DNA of 64,000 nt from CAVZCK01 sp963798805. GTDB lineage: Bacteria; Pseudomonadota; Alphaproteobacteria; Rhizobiales; Rhodomicrobiaceae. Position 1 is the first letter of the stretch, and each line of letters begins with the position of its first letter. The notes under the pieces are model-generated. The model did not search any database, was not told the DNA's origin, and worked only from the letters and a program-made list of their open reading frames with translations. The stretch spans positions 248,001 through 312,000 of the forward strand of contig CAWCVC010000015.1 of the NCBI GenBank assembly GCA_963798805.1, written 5' to 3'. Below, piece after piece: positions 63,201-64,000 of this stretch. The position numbers and the translations under genes are program-made.

Positions 63201-63391
63201 TCCGTCACTATTACCCCGTTCGCTTGATATGCGGCGAGGCAATTGGCGTTATCGCGGGCCATGCGGATGAAACGAACGTACGAAGCGACGCCGGGAGGGC
63301 CGCTTTTCCCCTGCAGGCCGGGCGGCCTGGGATCGCCTTTGAACCCTTGACTACAACTAAAGAGAGAAACGCCACTATGTGCGCTAACCAT
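63190..63391 (-). pseudogene. Collagen-like protein fragment
   Basis: MVSAHSGVSLFSCSQGFKGD, PRPPGLQGKSGPPGVASYVR, FIRMARDNANCLAAYQANGV, IVTDYRG. A short Gly-X-Y run (GFKGDPRPPGLQGKSGPPG) followed by the cysteine-containing head found in bacterial collagen-like exported proteins. The tail after TDYRG is not family-like, and the normal signal peptide and long Gly-X-Y stretch are missing. Confidence 0.5.
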
Positions 63392-63585
63392 TAGTTGTGG
63401 CGACCAGGAATCGCCTTGGTGTGGCAGGACCCACGCAAAAGTGCCGATGAAGGCGCCGGATTCGATGAGCCCGGACGTTCTAACTCATGAGCGGTGACCA
63501 AATTCCATTGGAGGTCCACACCGCAAAAGGCGTAGAAATACTCGCGGGGCGTCGTTTGGGGGAGGATCAACTCGTGCTTAGCCAT
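63391..63585 (-). CDS. Small hypothetical protein, doubtful
   Basis: 64 residues, MAKHELILPQTTPREYFYAF, CGVDLQWNLVTAHELERPGS. The first half is protein-like, the second less so. It could be a truncated gene divergent from the efflux adaptor. Unknown family. Confidence 0.3.
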   Translation of the reverse strand: MAKHELILPQTTPREYFYAFCGVDLQWNLVTAHELERPGSSNPAPSSALLRGSCHTKAIPGRHN

Positions 63586-63605
63586 ATATCAGCCGTGGCG
63601 AATCG

Positions 63606-64000
63606 ATGAAGCGCTATGGACGAGCTGCCGGCGTTATTGCGTTCGCCATTGCGATCATCGGCGGACTTATGTTCTGTCGTTTTGGAACGCCGCTGAGTAC
63701 CAAAAATCAGGTGAAAAACGCGCCGCCAGCAATTCCGGTGACCGCCGGCACCGCGCAGGCGCGCGACATCCCTGTTTTCATTGAAGGCCTCGGCACCGTA
63801 CAGGCTTTCAACAAAGTGAACGTGGTGACGCGGGTCAGCGGCGAGATCGTCACGGTCTTCTTCCGCGAGGGACAGGAAGTGAAAGCCGGCGACAAACTGT
63901 TCCAGATCGATCCGCGTCCGTTTGAAGCCGCGCTGCAGCAGGCGCAGGCGACCAAGGAAAAGGACGAAGCGCAGCTGCAATCGGCCGAACTCGACCTGCA
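63606..64000 (+). CDS. RND efflux periplasmic adaptor (MdtA-like), runs off window
   Basis: 131 codons from ATG 63606 to the edge. N-terminal anchor/signal MKRYGRAAGVIAFAIAIIGG, then AIPVTAGTAQARDIPVFIEG, LGTVQAFNKVNVVTRVSGEI, VTVFFREGQEVKAGDKLFQI, DPRPFEAALQQAQATKEKDE: the barrel-sandwich and start of the alpha-hairpin of HlyD/MdtA adaptors. It connects an inner-membrane RND pump, likely encoded downstream, with an outer-membrane channel. Confidence 0.88.
   Translation, partial: MKRYGRAAGVIAFAIAIIGGLMFCRFGTPLSTKNQVKNAPPAIPVTAGTAQARDIPVFIEGLGTVQAFNKVNVVTRVSGEIVTVFFREGQEVKAGDKLFQIDPRPFEAALQQAQATKEKDEAQLQSAELDL

Noticed and set aside
1..64000. CRISPR array or prophage
   Set aside because: No regularly spaced repeats, cas genes, integrase or phage structural genes were seen; repeats present are IS ends and small palindromes.

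Overview
The window looks like GC-rich alphaproteobacterial DNA. The best inference is Hyphomicrobiales, perhaps the Beijerinckiaceae/Bradyrhizobiaceae neighbourhood. This rests on a thiosulfate-oxidising sox cluster, a PQQ alcohol-dehydrogenase remnant, a metaxin-like GST, a DUF1254/DUF1214 protein, a TIGR04222-type relic and rhizobial-type insertion sequences. No rRNA or CRISPR array was seen. The only tRNA sequence is a 3' relic of tRNA-Thr(CGT).

Layout. 0-7.5 kb: an IS256-type transposase runs off the left edge, followed by a decayed Mrp/hydrogenase-4-like antiporter operon on the minus strand (NuoK-like, then two NuoM/N-like subunits). It is broken by an IS3 and an IS630 insertion with clean target duplications. 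7.5-22 kb: metabolic block with a PQQ-ADH remnant, soxYZB-dsrE (minus) divergent from soxAX (plus), an ArsR-type regulator, a giant cyclase/AAA/TPR signalling protein, an arsR-SRPBCC-GST operon, and a sulfite-oxidase-family molybdoenzyme with a cytochrome b561 partner. 22-27.5 kb: a tightly coupled glycosyltransferase/GT87/radical-SAM/GT2 operon, then msrB-msrA. 27.5-31.5 kb: IS scrap yard (IS630 copy 2, IS481 fragment, IS6) with gene remnants. 31.5-39.6 kb: outer-membrane protein, secreted protein, arylsulfatase, periplasmic HAD phosphatase and an eight-haem cytochrome c with HEAT/TPR tail. 40-41.3 kb: intact IS481. 42.3-49.1 kb: a complete Wadjet-type jetABCD anti-plasmid system whose genes overlap end to start. 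49.4-53.8 kb: tRNA relic followed by a Russian-doll nest IS630{IS256{IS1380}}. 54-64 kb: COG4705-type membrane protein, PepSY and SRAP relics, DUF1254 protein, damaged ABC-2 permease, frameshifted LysR divergent from an intact SDR, TIGR04222 and collagen-like relics, and the start of an RND efflux adaptor.

How it works together. SoxYZ carries the sulfur substrate, SoxAX attaches it and SoxB hydrolyses sulfate off. soxCD is absent here, and the molybdoenzyme plus cytochrome b561 could handle sulfite. MsrA/MsrB repair oxidised methionine. JetABCD would protect against small circular DNA. Despite this the region is heavily loaded with IS elements and decaying genes.

The most unusual observation is a small (~24 nt) palindromic element with core CCCCGCCTTCGCGGGG and a conserved CAGGCT flank. 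It sits inside transposase genes of unrelated IS types (two IS630 groups and IS256). In the IS630s it lies just ahead of the catalytic-glutamate region. It is in frame in two cases, frameshifting in one, and coincides with a recombination breakpoint in another.
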